Shown here piece after piece: positions 55,901-63,810 of a stretch of 64,000 nt of DNA. The first letter of the stretch is position 1. The number at the start of each line of letters is the position of its first letter. The notes under the pieces are model-generated. The model had not been told where the DNA came from. It saw only the letters and a list, made by a program, of their open reading frames with translations, and ran no database searches. This stretch comes from an uncultured Pseudoxanthomonas sp. (lineage in GTDB: Bacteria; Pseudomonadota; Gammaproteobacteria; Xanthomonadales; Xanthomonadaceae): contig CAMPIO010000005.1 in assembly GCA_946886405.1 (NCBI GenBank), positions 1 through 64,000 on the forward strand. The letters are read 5' to 3'. A program made the position numbers and the translations under genes.

Positions 55901-58663
55901 GGCTACCGGCAGCAGTTGCAGGACCTGATCCTGGGCATGATCTCGGCAGATCCGGAGGCGAACGTGCTGGATCGTCCAGGCGGTATCTTCGTGCGCCCGG
56001 GCCAGCAGATGTCGCAGGAGGATCGCATCCTGCTGCAGTCGGTGGCGCGGGTGATCATCAGCGACCAGCAGGGATCGCTGGCCGCACAGATCGGTCGCCG
56101 CGAGCCCGCCGAACGCATCATGCCGACGCTGTTGTCGGAGGGGCCGCGCGAGGATCCTGTGGAGCTTCCCGCGCTCGACGCATCGGCCGGGCTGCCACCA
56201 CCGGTGGATGCAGATGAAGAAGACGACAGTTGGCCATTCGAGGCCGTGTCAGACACGTTCGTCCACGACAACGGCACCGGTGCTTTCTCGGCCGATGGCC
56301 GCGAGTATGTGATCACCACCCGCGAAGGCAGTCCGACACCAGCGCCATGGTCCAACGTGCTGGCCAACGACAGGCTGGGCACGGTGGTCAGCGAAAGCAT
56401 GGCGGGTTACACCTGGTTCGAGAACGCGCACGAGTTCCGCCTCACGCCCTGGCACAACGACCCGGTCGCTGACAGTGGTGGCGAAGCGTTCTATCTGCGC
56501 GACGAGGACACCGGATACGTGTGGTCGCCGCTTCCGCTGCCGCGCCGGGGCCGTGGGGCGTACCGGACGCGCCATGGCTTCGGCTACAGCGTGTACGAGC
56601 ACATCGAAGATGGCATCGCCAGCGAGTTGTGGGTGTACGTGGCCGTCGAGGACGCGGTCAAGTACTCGGTACTGAAGCTCAGGAATCTGTCCGGCCGCGC
56701 ACGCCGACTCTCTGCCACCGGTTACGTGGAATGGGTGCTGGGTGACCTGCGGGTCAAATCGCAGATGCACATCATCACCGAGCAGGATGCGGCCAGCGGC
56801 ATGTTGACGGCACGCAATCCCTACAACACCGAGTTCAACGGCCGGGTCGCGTTCTTCGATACCGATGCCAGTGGCTGCAGCTTCACGGGCGACCGCACGG
56901 AATTTCTCGGCCGCAATGGCAGCATGGCCGATCCGGCGGCTCTTCAGCGCGAACGTTTGTCCGGCAGGCTGGGGGTGGGTCTCGATCCCTGCGCTGCTAT
57001 CCAGGTGCCATTGTCGCTGCTCGATGGCGAAGCATCCGAGACGGTGTTCCGGCTTGGCATGGGCAAGGATTACGAAGATGCCCTGTATCTGGCCCGCCGT
57101 GTTCAGGGCACGCAGCGGGCACACGATGCGCTGGACGCCGTACGCATCCACTGGCGTGGACTGCTGACATCCGTGCAGGTCAGCACGCCGGAGCCTGCCG
57201 TTGATGCACTGGTCAATGGCTGGCTGATGTACCAGACCCTCGCGTGCCGCTATGTGGCGCGCAGTGGCTACTACCAGTCCGGTGGTGCCTTCGGCTTCCG
57301 CGATCAGCTGCAGGACACCATGGCGACGCTGCACGCCAAGCCAGCGTTGACGCGCGCGCACCTGCTGCTGTCCGCGGCTCACCAGTTCCCGCAAGGCGAC
57401 GTGCTGCATTGGTGGCACCCTCCCCAGGGGCGCGGCGTACGCACGCGCTGCTCGGACGATTACCTCTGGCTGCCGCTGGCGGCATCCCGCTATGTGCAGG
57501 TGACGGGTGATGCCAGCGTGCTGGACGAGCAAGTCGGCTTCGTCGACGGCCGCCCGGTCGGTGCGGACGAAGAGTCGTACTACGACATGCCTGCAACGTC
57601 GCACCTGAGGCAGTCCTTCTACCAGCATTGCGTACTGGCCCTTCGCCGTGGCTGCAATCTGCTGGGCGAACGTGGACTCCCGCTGATCGGTACAGGCGAC
57701 TGGAACGACGGCATGAACCGTGTTGGCGAGGCAGGTCGGGGCGAAAGCGTGTGGCTGGGCTTCTTCCTCTACGACACGCTGCAACGCTTTGTCGACGTGG
57801 CGCGTATTCGCGGCGACGACGCATTCGCCGACGAATGCATGGAGAGCGCCGAGCGTCTACGTGGAAACCTCGAAGCCCATGCCTGGGATGGCCAGTGGTA
57901 CCGGCGGGCCTGGTTCGACGACGGCGCTCCGCTTGGCTCCAGCCAGAGTGATGAATGCCGGATCGATTCGATTTCACAGAGCTGGTCGGTGCTGTCGGGG
58001 GCTGCAGATCCGGTGCGCGCGCGCCAGGCGATGGCATCACTGGACCAGCACCTCGTGAAGCGGGAGGCAGGACTGATCCAGTTGCTCGACCCTCCCTTCG
58101 ACAAGACCTCGAAGGATCCCGGCTACATCCGCGGCTACGTGCCGGGCGTACGCGAGAACGGCGGCCAATACACCCATGCCGCGGTATGGGCCGCCATGGC
58201 GTTCGCGCATCAAGGCGACACGGAACGGGCGTGGGAGCTGGCACGCATGATCAATCCGATCCATCACGCGCAGGATCCGGATGCCATCGCTCTCTACAAG
58301 GTAGAGCCCTACGTGCTCGCGGCCGATGTCTATGGCGTGGCGCCGCATGTCGGCCGGGGTGGTTGGACCTGGTACACGGGTTCCGCCGGCTGGATGTACC
58401 GCCTGCTGACCGAGTCGCTGCTGGGCTTGCAGCGTATCGGGAGCGAGCTGGTACTGGATCCCTGCGTGCCTCGCGAATGGACGGAGTACGAGCTGCGCTA
58501 CCGCTTCGGATCCAGCCTTTACGTCATCTCCGTAACGCAACGGGATACCGGCACCGCCACGCTGCACCTGGATGGCGTTGACCAGTCGGGGTTGCGCTTC
58601 GCGCTCGTGGACGACGGCAACGTGCATCGGGTGGAAGCAAGCTGGCCGCGCGCTCCGATATGA
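49961..58663 (+). CDS. ndvB: Cyclic beta-1,2-glucan synthase (GT84 / GH94)
   Basis: 2900 residues. Layout: cytoplasmic N-terminal region to about 420; paired membrane helices (about 426-485); glycosyltransferase family 84 domain with DTD at 645-647 (ITLDTDTKLPRD), GEGSFVGKGIYDVDAFEHAL and RWIRGDWQLLPW near 793; more membrane helices (about 840-1000); a glycoamylase-type domain (about 1290-1540, YEFLYDRARHLLVIGYN); and tandem GH94 phosphorylase domains, the last with GDWNDGM at 2580-2584. This is the full order of Cgs/NdvB, which starts, extends, trims and closes periplasmic cyclic glucans from UDP-glucose. These glucans protect against low osmolarity and help host contact. The Cgm modifier and Cgt exporter are not next to it. 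Confidence 0.93.
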   Translation: MPQVWRVFSRWLRLRRRLWRWRRAAIQKPLRAEPPLRAQLFNVEQMELHGRALARAHRIHPQTGPERLLDRLAENEGLLDDVCALLTRMVQDDMRITPAGEWLLDNYYLVEEQIVTARRHLPKGYSRQLPSLSQGPSSGLPRVYDLSLEAIAHGDGRIDAETLRRFFAAYQSITPLKLGELWAIPIMLRLALIDNLRRMAVRVMRDGDDHRLASEWAAHLNRTAAEDPKDVVLVIADMARSDPPLSGAFVSELTRGLQGRGGVFSMPITWLEQWAADGGLRIEELVHLESQQQAADQVSISNSIGSLRFLANMDWREFVEDMSVVERTLRADPARTYGLMDFSTRDSYRHVVEKIARLANVSENSVAEIALQLAQAVPLDAPGHHQAHVGFYLVDDGVSQTQAAVAASLSGAQRVRLRPRRIPLAVYLIPIAIIIGLFTLGLLTAGSAAQAVPTWLLAMLALLAFSELGIALVNWMATLLVPPRPLPRMDFSKGIPATARTLVVVPSMLGSADGVDSLVEALEVRFLANRDRHLHFALLTDFLDADEASLPGDAALLAHAVHRVEQLNRRYAPERADEGGGDLFFLFHRPRLWNPRERRWMGYERKRGKLAALNRLLRGGIGEDFLQVTGHVGVLTQVRYVITLDTDTKLPRDAAREFAGTLAHPLNQAVFDERQRRVVRGYGILQPSVGTSLSGRPSSRYARMFGSEPGIDPYTRTVSDVYQDLFGEGSFVGKGIYDVDAFEHALAERFPDNRILSHDLLEGCYTRAGLVSDVRLFEDYPSRYAVDVKRRYRWIRGDWQLLPWLLPWVPRRDGGFERNPLSWLSRGKLLDNLRRSLVPAATVALLVLGWLFSPDPLSWTAWLLSLWALPVLLPALRDVFALPVDMPLETHLVQVGRSSLRQLWRALVNVACLPYEAFFSLGAILRTLWRLLVTRRHLLQWNPSSEVERSLGSDLRAELYSMVPAPLIAIAMTVLLAMKQPLALWVAAPLLSLWALSPALMAWLGRPPGQRTDKLSAPQVAFLGKLSRRTWAFFETYVRAEDHWLPPDNVQEHPALVVARRTSPTNIGLSLLANLAAYDFGYLQVGGVMERSRLVFDTLDALPRHRGHFYNWYDTETLQPLPPAYVSTVDSGNLAGHLLTLRQGLLALADAPVLAPATFSGLADTLAVLEDALEDTQTDGDASSLAVIEFRTVLMQAQRAPPATVTDAERMLARLVVHAEGIVATWPTIGPDRIHPHHWPTALVEGCRSAHAELQFLLPDADAWAGDRLPTLRDLQHGPAGTLATRRARERVHQLERLAHIAGQFSLMEYEFLYDRARHLLVIGYNVDEHRLDHGLYDLLASEARLCSFVAIAQGQLPQESWFALGRLLTEVNGDATLLSWSGSMFEYLMPQLVMPSYPDTLLDQTSRHAVEAQILHGEHHDVPWGISESGYNTVDARMNYQYRAFGVPGLGLKRGLGQDLVIAPYATMMALMVAPEAACQNLQRQADLGFGGHFGLYEAIDYTPARVPPGQDHVVVRSFMAHHQGMGFLSLVHVLRQQPMQRRFVADAEFQATLLLLQERIPHTGVFHPHEAETLGSRAAPTETETQLRIFRNAGTSRPAVQLLSNGRYHGLVTSAGGGYSRHRDLAVTRWREDGTRDHWGNFCYLRDVESGEFWSTSLQPACVPVDHYEAIFSDAKAEFRGRKCGYESHLEIAISAEDDIELRRLRLSNRSRRTRTIEITTYAEVVLAPAIADELHPAFSNLFVQSEIVREKQALLCTRRPRAHDEVPPWMFHLVAVHDADIGAISYETDRARFLGRGNTPRTPVALAEQDVLSDSEGSVLDPIVAIRCRIELAPGQTAMIDMVHGVGVDREACAGLIDKYRDRRLADRVFDLAWTHSQVVRRQINASQADAQLYERLAGLIVYAHPLLRAEADVLLQNQRGQSGLWGHAISGDLPIALLQISDADNIELVRQMVQAHAYWRLKGLRADLVIWNESQAGYRQQLQDLILGMISADPEANVLDRPGGIFVRPGQQMSQEDRILLQSVARVIISDQQGSLAAQIGRREPAERIMPTLLSEGPREDPVELPALDASAGLPPPVDADEEDDSWPFEAVSDTFVHDNGTGAFSADGREYVITTREGSPTPAPWSNVLANDRLGTVVSESMAGYTWFENAHEFRLTPWHNDPVADSGGEAFYLRDEDTGYVWSPLPLPRRGRGAYRTRHGFGYSVYEHIEDGIASELWVYVAVEDAVKYSVLKLRNLSGRARRLSATGYVEWVLGDLRVKSQMHIITEQDAASGMLTARNPYNTEFNGRVAFFDTDASGCSFTGDRTEFLGRNGSMADPAALQRERLSGRLGVGLDPCAAIQVPLSLLDGEASETVFRLGMGKDYEDALYLARRVQGTQRAHDALDAVRIHWRGLLTSVQVSTPEPAVDALVNGWLMYQTLACRYVARSGYYQSGGAFGFRDQLQDTMATLHAKPALTRAHLLLSAAHQFPQGDVLHWWHPPQGRGVRTRCSDDYLWLPLAASRYVQVTGDASVLDEQVGFVDGRPVGADEESYYDMPATSHLRQSFYQHCVLALRRGCNLLGERGLPLIGTGDWNDGMNRVGEAGRGESVWLGFFLYDTLQRFVDVARIRGDDAFADECMESAERLRGNLEAHAWDGQWYRRAWFDDGAPLGSSQSDECRIDSISQSWSVLSGAADPVRARQAMASLDQHLVKREAGLIQLLDPPFDKTSKDPGYIRGYVPGVRENGGQYTHAAVWAAMAFAHQGDTERAWELARMINPIHHAQDPDAIALYKVEPYVLAADVYGVAPHVGRGGWTWYTGSAGWMYRLLTESLLGLQRIGSELVLDPCVPREWTEYELRYRFGSSLYVISVTQRDTGTATLHLDGVDQSGLRFALVDDGNVHRVEASWPRAPI

Positions 58664-58893
58664 AACCTCGTGCGCAATTGGATGCGGAACTGGACCGCCT
58701 GGCCATCATGTTGCCGCCCTGGCTGCAGCATCTCCGGCATGAAGCCCAGTTCTGGCCCCAGTTCAATGCGCTCGCGAAAGAGATCCTGGATCAGGCTGGC
58801 GATGAAGATATCCCGTACGTGGAGGCACGCCTGGATGTCATGATCGAGACACATGCATGCGGGTTGTCCGGCATCGGCCGCCATCGACTTTAG
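58660..58893 (+). CDS. Small protein coupled to glucan synthase
   Basis: 77 residues, starting at ATG 58660 inside the ndvB stop (ATGA overlap), so it is translated after NdvB. Sequence is helical and mildly acidic (QLDAELDRLAIMLPPWLQHLRHEAQFWPQF), without signal peptide or known family. Coupling to NdvB suggests a small subunit or regulator of glucan synthesis, which is inference only. Confidence 0.6.
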   Translation: MKPRAQLDAELDRLAIMLPPWLQHLRHEAQFWPQFNALAKEILDQAGDEDIPYVEARLDVMIETHACGLSGIGRHRL

Positions 58894-58927
58894 GCCGGCC
58901 GCCGGTCTTTTGCGACAGTGCTTCCAT

Positions 58928-58951
58928 GTCCGCGCCGGGTCGGAAGCGGCC
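58928..58951. repeat. Intergenic palindrome, copy E
   Basis: GTCCGCGCC-GGGTCG-GAAGC and GGCC in the convergent gap between the small gene and the phospholipase D-type gene. Confidence 0.55.
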
Positions 58952-59039
58952 CATCTGGACTGTCCCACTTTCAGGCAGGGCGACATCTCGGCCGGACGAA
59001 GCCATGGATGAACTTCTGATGCCGGGTAGCCGACCGAAC

Positions 59040-60863
59040 CTAGCTGTAAGGCCCCAGGTTCGCATCTGCCAGGCCGATCTTGAATTCCGCGTTCTTGAAC
59101 GGCCGTACGTAACCCCGCAGCTTTGCCGGCCTGGCTTTGGCATTGGCCTCGGCAATCTTCTTCCATTGTTTGACGTATTCAGCCACCTTCCAGCTGTCCA
59201 CACCGCGTGCGTTACCGAGGATTTCCTTCCATAGCCTCAGTCGCAATGCTCTCGCGCTGCTTTTGTCGTACCAGGCGAGGTCCAGTTCACTGTCCATCGA
59301 CAGACTGCGCGGATTGGCATTGGCACTGCCTATGCGGGCGTAACGATCGTCGATCAGCATCAGCTTGCTGTGCACGTAGATCACGGCCTTGTCCTTGCGC
59401 TCCATCGCGAATACGCCGACGTTGGTTCCCATGGTGTCGGTCATGGCCTTCAGGATGTCGTATTGGAGCGCCGCGCCATACAAGGTGACTTTGTCGCCCT
59501 TGTTCCGGATGAGCTCCTCCGATCGGGAGGGGATCACAAGGATCACCTGCAGGCTTTTCTTGACCTTCCAGCGGTCGATAATGGCTTGGCCAATGCGCTT
59601 GTCGCGGAAGTACTGATTCTCTATGTAGATATAGTCATTGGCGAGCTTGATCGCGGTTTCGTAGCCCTTGAGCACGTCCTCGCGGATGGGCGTGAAGTAC
59701 GGCGGATTGACACTGGGCTCAGACCACGTGCGATGGATCTGTGCGACCACGGATGGCGCGGCAGTGCTGGGCGCACTTGTGCCAATGCCGATGTCGGTCT
59801 CCCTGAGCTCGGTAGGCGCTGCGCCTACGTACCATGGCGGCTTCTGCGAGAGCGCCGCCTGCTGGTTCTTCAGGAACCCCTCCATGCTGATCTTGCCGAG
59901 ATTCCACAGGCCGATGAAGTTGGAAACGAAGTCCCGGACAATCTCGGGCCCCTCCACCCGTACGTATGCGTCGTGCCACGGGCCGATGCCTTCCTTGTCC
60001 ACCGGCTTGGGATGCTCATGGGTGTCGATGTAGGTAGAGGTCAGGTTGACCCCACCGGTAAACGCAATCCTGCCATCGACGATGGCGATCTTCTGATGAT
60101 GGGAGGCCGGCCAACCCGGGTAGGCCTGGCCCGCCTTGACCGGACCCGCTTTGTTGGCTTTGTCCAATGCAATCTTGTCCCACAGGCCGGGCGCGTACAG
60201 ATAGCTCACCATCCGGTTATTGGCGTTGGGGATGTCCCTGTTGATCTGCTCCGCCACGCCGTCATACAGATTCGCTACGGCCAGCCCCATGACCAGCGGC
60301 GGCACTTGCGCCGGGTGACGGTAGACAATCACCTGCAACAGATCCTTGGAGATGCCCGCTTTATCGGCGGCGGCCAACAACGGCCCCAATGCAAACCAGG
60401 CGCCAATGTGCGACATCGTCTGTAGACCAGGATCGAAATCGTTCAGCAGCAGGCGGACTTTGACGCCACGCTGTGCCGCTTCCAGCAACAAGTGCGCCCA
60501 TGTCTTCTTGGGGTCGGTAAGCAACTGGGTGCCCATGTCGACGGCCCAGTAGGCAAGCAGCACGCTGGACGTGGACGATGCGATCACCATCTCCAGCTCC
60601 GTGAAGATGGTGGCGCCGTCTACCAGCGGCAGCGCGTAATGGATCTCGCGCGCAGCCGGTTGTGCATCCATGCGGTGCGTCCCTTTGGCCGGTTTGAGGA
60701 ACCACGGCTCAGCTTCCTTGTTGGCCAAGGCGCGACCGGGCGCCAGTCCGCCGCCATCAATGCCGCGGATGCCGCCATCGGCCGCCGGCGCCTGTATCGG
60801 GGTCGGTGGCTGCACGCTGGGATCCGGCACCGTCACCGGCTCGATGGGCTTGGGATCGGACAT
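59040..60863 (-). CDS. Phospholipase D-superfamily protein with Pro-rich N-terminus
   Basis: 607 residues with two HKD motifs: His256-Lys258-Asp263 (HHQKIAIVDG) and His498-Lys500-Asp505 (VHSKLMLIDD), each followed by the expected G-x-N segment (FTGGVN, IGSANANPRS). Both are intact, so it should hydrolyse or transfer a phosphodiester, usually a phospholipid. The first 60 residues are rich in Pro and acidic residues with no signal peptide or membrane helix; cardiolipin synthases have such helices, so housekeeping is unlikely. It follows the 957-residue gene by 18 bases. A secreted effector or defence nuclease are both possible. Confidence 0.88.
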   Translation of the reverse strand: MSDPKPIEPVTVPDPSVQPPTPIQAPAADGGIRGIDGGGLAPGRALANKEAEPWFLKPAKGTHRMDAQPAAREIHYALPLVDGATIFTELEMVIASSTSSVLLAYWAVDMGTQLLTDPKKTWAHLLLEAAQRGVKVRLLLNDFDPGLQTMSHIGAWFALGPLLAAADKAGISKDLLQVIVYRHPAQVPPLVMGLAVANLYDGVAEQINRDIPNANNRMVSYLYAPGLWDKIALDKANKAGPVKAGQAYPGWPASHHQKIAIVDGRIAFTGGVNLTSTYIDTHEHPKPVDKEGIGPWHDAYVRVEGPEIVRDFVSNFIGLWNLGKISMEGFLKNQQAALSQKPPWYVGAAPTELRETDIGIGTSAPSTAAPSVVAQIHRTWSEPSVNPPYFTPIREDVLKGYETAIKLANDYIYIENQYFRDKRIGQAIIDRWKVKKSLQVILVIPSRSEELIRNKGDKVTLYGAALQYDILKAMTDTMGTNVGVFAMERKDKAVIYVHSKLMLIDDRYARIGSANANPRSLSMDSELDLAWYDKSSARALRLRLWKEILGNARGVDSWKVAEYVKQWKKIAEANAKARPAKLRGYVRPFKNAEFKIGLADANLGPYS

Positions 60864-60881
60864 GGCGACTCGCCCGCTGCC

Positions 60882-63755
60882 TCAGATCTGGCGGCCCGTC
60901 CTGGGATCGTAGGTCACCGGCACCGGCACGATCTGATCGGTGGGCAGGATCTCGATCCATTGGTCGAAGATCTCGTAGTTTCCATCGACATTGGCCTTGA
61001 AGCTGCGCTCAAGCGGGAAGAAGCCGTGCTCGTACACGCGGTCGATCGGGGTGGCGCTGACCGTATTGTCTTCATCCAGCAAAGCCGGATCGGAGATCTC
61101 CGAGGCCTTGGGGTATTTGTCGGATTCCACGCCCTGCTGGTACTTCATGCGGATCTTCCTGCCGAGATCGTGCAGCACATCGATCATGCGCTGGCCGTCG
61201 AGCGGGTCGCCGTCGACGTCCCTCTCATCCGGATTGGGCGAGCGGTAGATCACGTCGTCGGTGATGCCGTTCATGCCTTCCACGCCCTTCAGCCAGTTGA
61301 TGGCGGCTTCCTCCTTGCCAGGCCGGATCGGTATGACCGCCTTTACCCACGGCGCATTGAGGAAGGCATTGCGCATGTTGTCGCCGTCCAGTTGCAGCAG
61401 CCAGCCCAGCGAACTCCCCATCTTGGCCGGCTCGGAATCGCCGGTGATGAAGTAGTTGTCACGCTGCAGGTCACCGACGCCGCCCCAAGCCACCTGACTG
61501 CCGCCCATCAACCCCGGGGTGGTGTTGATGGCGACGCGCCCTGCCTGGCTGACCAGACCTCGTTGCAGCGCCGCCTGCAACGAACCGCGCACCACCAGCG
61601 AAGGATCCATCAGCGGCGCCTGGCTGGTTTCAAGAAGCTGTTGGCGGCTACGGTGCAGGCGCGGACGCCACCACTCGGGCGCGACGAAATACAGCATCTT
61701 GTCGATGTCGAAGATGGAGTTCAGCACCTCGGCGACGACATGGCGGGTCCGATCATCGGGAAACTCGATGCCATTCTGCAGAAGGTCCTGGATCAGCCGC
61801 CGATAGACGACAATCCGCTCTTCATCACGCAAGTCGTAGGCGTCGCGCGTCTTGATCCGGCTGGCGACTTCGACCCTGTCCTTGACCGTCTCGATCACCG
61901 CCTTGTCGAACTCTGCCTTCTCCCTGGCTTTGTAGGCCGCGGCATTGTCCTTGTTCTTCTGGATGATGACGTCATTGGCACCCGGACCCGGCGACCAGTG
62001 CAGCACCAGCCGCACTTGCACACTGTTCTGGCCCTGGAAATCGGCGGAGTCCAGATGCAGGACGAAGCTGCCCTTGGAATCGGCATTGCTGATGCCGCCA
62101 TTCATGGACGCAACGACCGGCTTGCCCTGCGGATCGAACTCCACACTCGACAGGACGTAGTGGGCACGCGGGCAGACAAACTGCTGCGGGAAGTCCGGCT
62201 GGATCTTCTCCAGGCTGCCCATGAACTCGGAATTGTCCGATTCGACACCGTCCACATACACCTCCCCTTCGTTGTCGGCGTCGTTGAGCACCGAGATGAA
62301 GGGAATAGTGACGATGCGCTCTTCCTGGAACGGCTGAAGCAGCGGCAGCTCTTCCGGATGCGGGATCTGGTCAAGGTCGGCCGGCTTGGCGATATGGATA
62401 AGCTTGGCCAACCCCAGCTCGCGACCGGGATCGTCCACATAGGTCTGCCAGCACAGATAGGTCCCGATATCCTGCACCTGCACACCGACCTGCCGCATCT
62501 TGCGCCGGAGCTCGTAGTTGATCAGCTCGGTGGAGGTGTTCGCCATGGTGTGCTTGACGCTGGTGACGTCGCTGGTCTCGGTCGTGGTCTTGAAGGTGGA
62601 CTTGTAGTTCTTGCGGATCTCCGAGGACAGCTTCTCGGTCTGGTTGCGCATCTGCTTGTGCGCGCTTTCGCGACTGGTCTTCTGCGAGGCGGCATAGTCG
62701 AAGCTGCTGGTGGCAGAGATCGAGGCGTATGACGCCGTGACGCTGGCGCCGAACTTGATATCGCGGCTGTTGTCCTCCTTGACCGCGTCCGAGATGTCGT
62801 CCTGCTGCGTCTTGCTGGTCTCTGTCTTGGTCAGGATGTCCAGCGTGGTTTCCAGCGTCTTCTCGATACGCGTGGTACGGCTGTGGATTTCCAGCAACTC
62901 CACGGATGATCCAGGACTGAGCCAGACATGGCTGACCGGCGTCCCCAGAAAGGTGTCCAGCTCGAAGAAGTACTGACGGAAAAGATGAACCACGCTGATG
63001 GGCGACAGCACCACGTTGGCCAACTGATCGCGGTCGGTCGGATCGAGATGCTCAATGTCGAGGGTGGCATCCAGACTGTTGCGGGCAGCCAGTATCTTGT
63101 CGAGCTGCCGAGCCTTCTGTGTTGCGTCGATGCGCTGGTAGAACAGGCTCTCCAGCGTCGCGAAGTTCTTGTTGGCGACCAGGGTCAGAAGCACATCGGC
63201 GACTGAAGATTCGTAGCCAAGCTGGTTCTCGAATGAGCCCACCGCGCGACGCCGGCTGGCGGATGATCGCTGGATGGACTGCCCCGCAGTTCGCGCCAGA
63301 ATGGATGCGGTCCCATCGCGCGAGACCAGCCCGTCAAAGGCGCCGCCATAGATCTTGGGCAGCTCCTTCTTCAGTATGGATTGGACCGAGGCGTCGGAGA
63401 TCAGCTCCGGCCAGATCTCCGGCCTGTACTCGGCGTAAGGGGGCAGCTTCGATGCGATAACCTGCTGCACGACGTTGTCGAAGCTGGCCACCTTGCCCGC
63501 GATGGCCTGACCCCGGTCCACCTGCACGTCGATACCGCCTTCGGGGCGGTATGCCACATTGAAGATGCCGGCATGCGAGTGGAGCAGCTTCTTCAGCGCA
63601 GCAGACTGATCTGCATGCAGTCCGCTCTGGAATCGATCCATGATGCGTTTCGACTTCCAGCCCAGCAGAGGCTGGTAGACGCCGAACATCTCGCTGTCGT
63701 AGGGCAGGACGCCGGTATAGCCGGTCAGATCGGTAATGCGCTTGGTGACAGCCAT
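60882..63755 (-). CDS. Large protein of unknown family, paired with phospholipase D
   Basis: 957 residues, no signal peptide, no family I can name. It is a soluble, multi-part protein. Residues 1-290 are mixed alpha/beta. Residues 295-410 are rich in Ser/Thr and charged residues: strands like FGASVTASYASISATSSFDY, then a helix, then STFKTTTETSDVTSVKHTMAN, which might form a long hairpin or coiled arm. Residues 410-560 are beta-rich; 590-680 contain a charged helix (AYKAREKAEFDKAVIETVKDRVEV). There is no ATP-binding, nuclease or protease motif. It is the upstream gene of a two-gene unit with the phospholipase D-type protein. ATG 63755 follows AAGGTG at a normal distance. Confidence 0.85.
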   Translation of the reverse strand: MAVTKRITDLTGYTGVLPYDSEMFGVYQPLLGWKSKRIMDRFQSGLHADQSAALKKLLHSHAGIFNVAYRPEGGIDVQVDRGQAIAGKVASFDNVVQQVIASKLPPYAEYRPEIWPELISDASVQSILKKELPKIYGGAFDGLVSRDGTASILARTAGQSIQRSSASRRRAVGSFENQLGYESSVADVLLTLVANKNFATLESLFYQRIDATQKARQLDKILAARNSLDATLDIEHLDPTDRDQLANVVLSPISVVHLFRQYFFELDTFLGTPVSHVWLSPGSSVELLEIHSRTTRIEKTLETTLDILTKTETSKTQQDDISDAVKEDNSRDIKFGASVTASYASISATSSFDYAASQKTSRESAHKQMRNQTEKLSSEIRKNYKSTFKTTTETSDVTSVKHTMANTSTELINYELRRKMRQVGVQVQDIGTYLCWQTYVDDPGRELGLAKLIHIAKPADLDQIPHPEELPLLQPFQEERIVTIPFISVLNDADNEGEVYVDGVESDNSEFMGSLEKIQPDFPQQFVCPRAHYVLSSVEFDPQGKPVVASMNGGISNADSKGSFVLHLDSADFQGQNSVQVRLVLHWSPGPGANDVIIQKNKDNAAAYKAREKAEFDKAVIETVKDRVEVASRIKTRDAYDLRDEERIVVYRRLIQDLLQNGIEFPDDRTRHVVAEVLNSIFDIDKMLYFVAPEWWRPRLHRSRQQLLETSQAPLMDPSLVVRGSLQAALQRGLVSQAGRVAINTTPGLMGGSQVAWGGVGDLQRDNYFITGDSEPAKMGSSLGWLLQLDGDNMRNAFLNAPWVKAVIPIRPGKEEAAINWLKGVEGMNGITDDVIYRSPNPDERDVDGDPLDGQRMIDVLHDLGRKIRMKYQQGVESDKYPKASEISDPALLDEDNTVSATPIDRVYEHGFFPLERSFKANVDGNYEIFDQWIEILPTDQIVPVPVTYDPRTGRQI

Positions 63756-63784
63756 CGGAAAACACCTTTCCCTGGATGAGGAGC

Positions 63785-63810
63785 GCAGGTACGGGCTACG
63801 CCGTACCTGC
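63785..63810 (-). other. Hairpin in the leader of the 957-residue gene
   Basis: GCAGGTACGG / CCGTACCTGC with a six-base loop, perfect 10-bp stem, 30 bases upstream of the start codon and without a T tract on either side. It could be an operator or an mRNA leader hairpin. From 63811 to the window end no gene is supported. Confidence 0.45.

Noticed and set aside
60492..62732. Plus-strand frame of 746 codons
   Set aside because: Antisense of the 957-residue and phospholipase D genes; its codons are simply the complement of a normal gene.
59040..63755. Type VI secretion effector module
   Set aside because: No VgrG, PAAR, Hcp or immunity gene is visible, so secretion route is left open rather than named.
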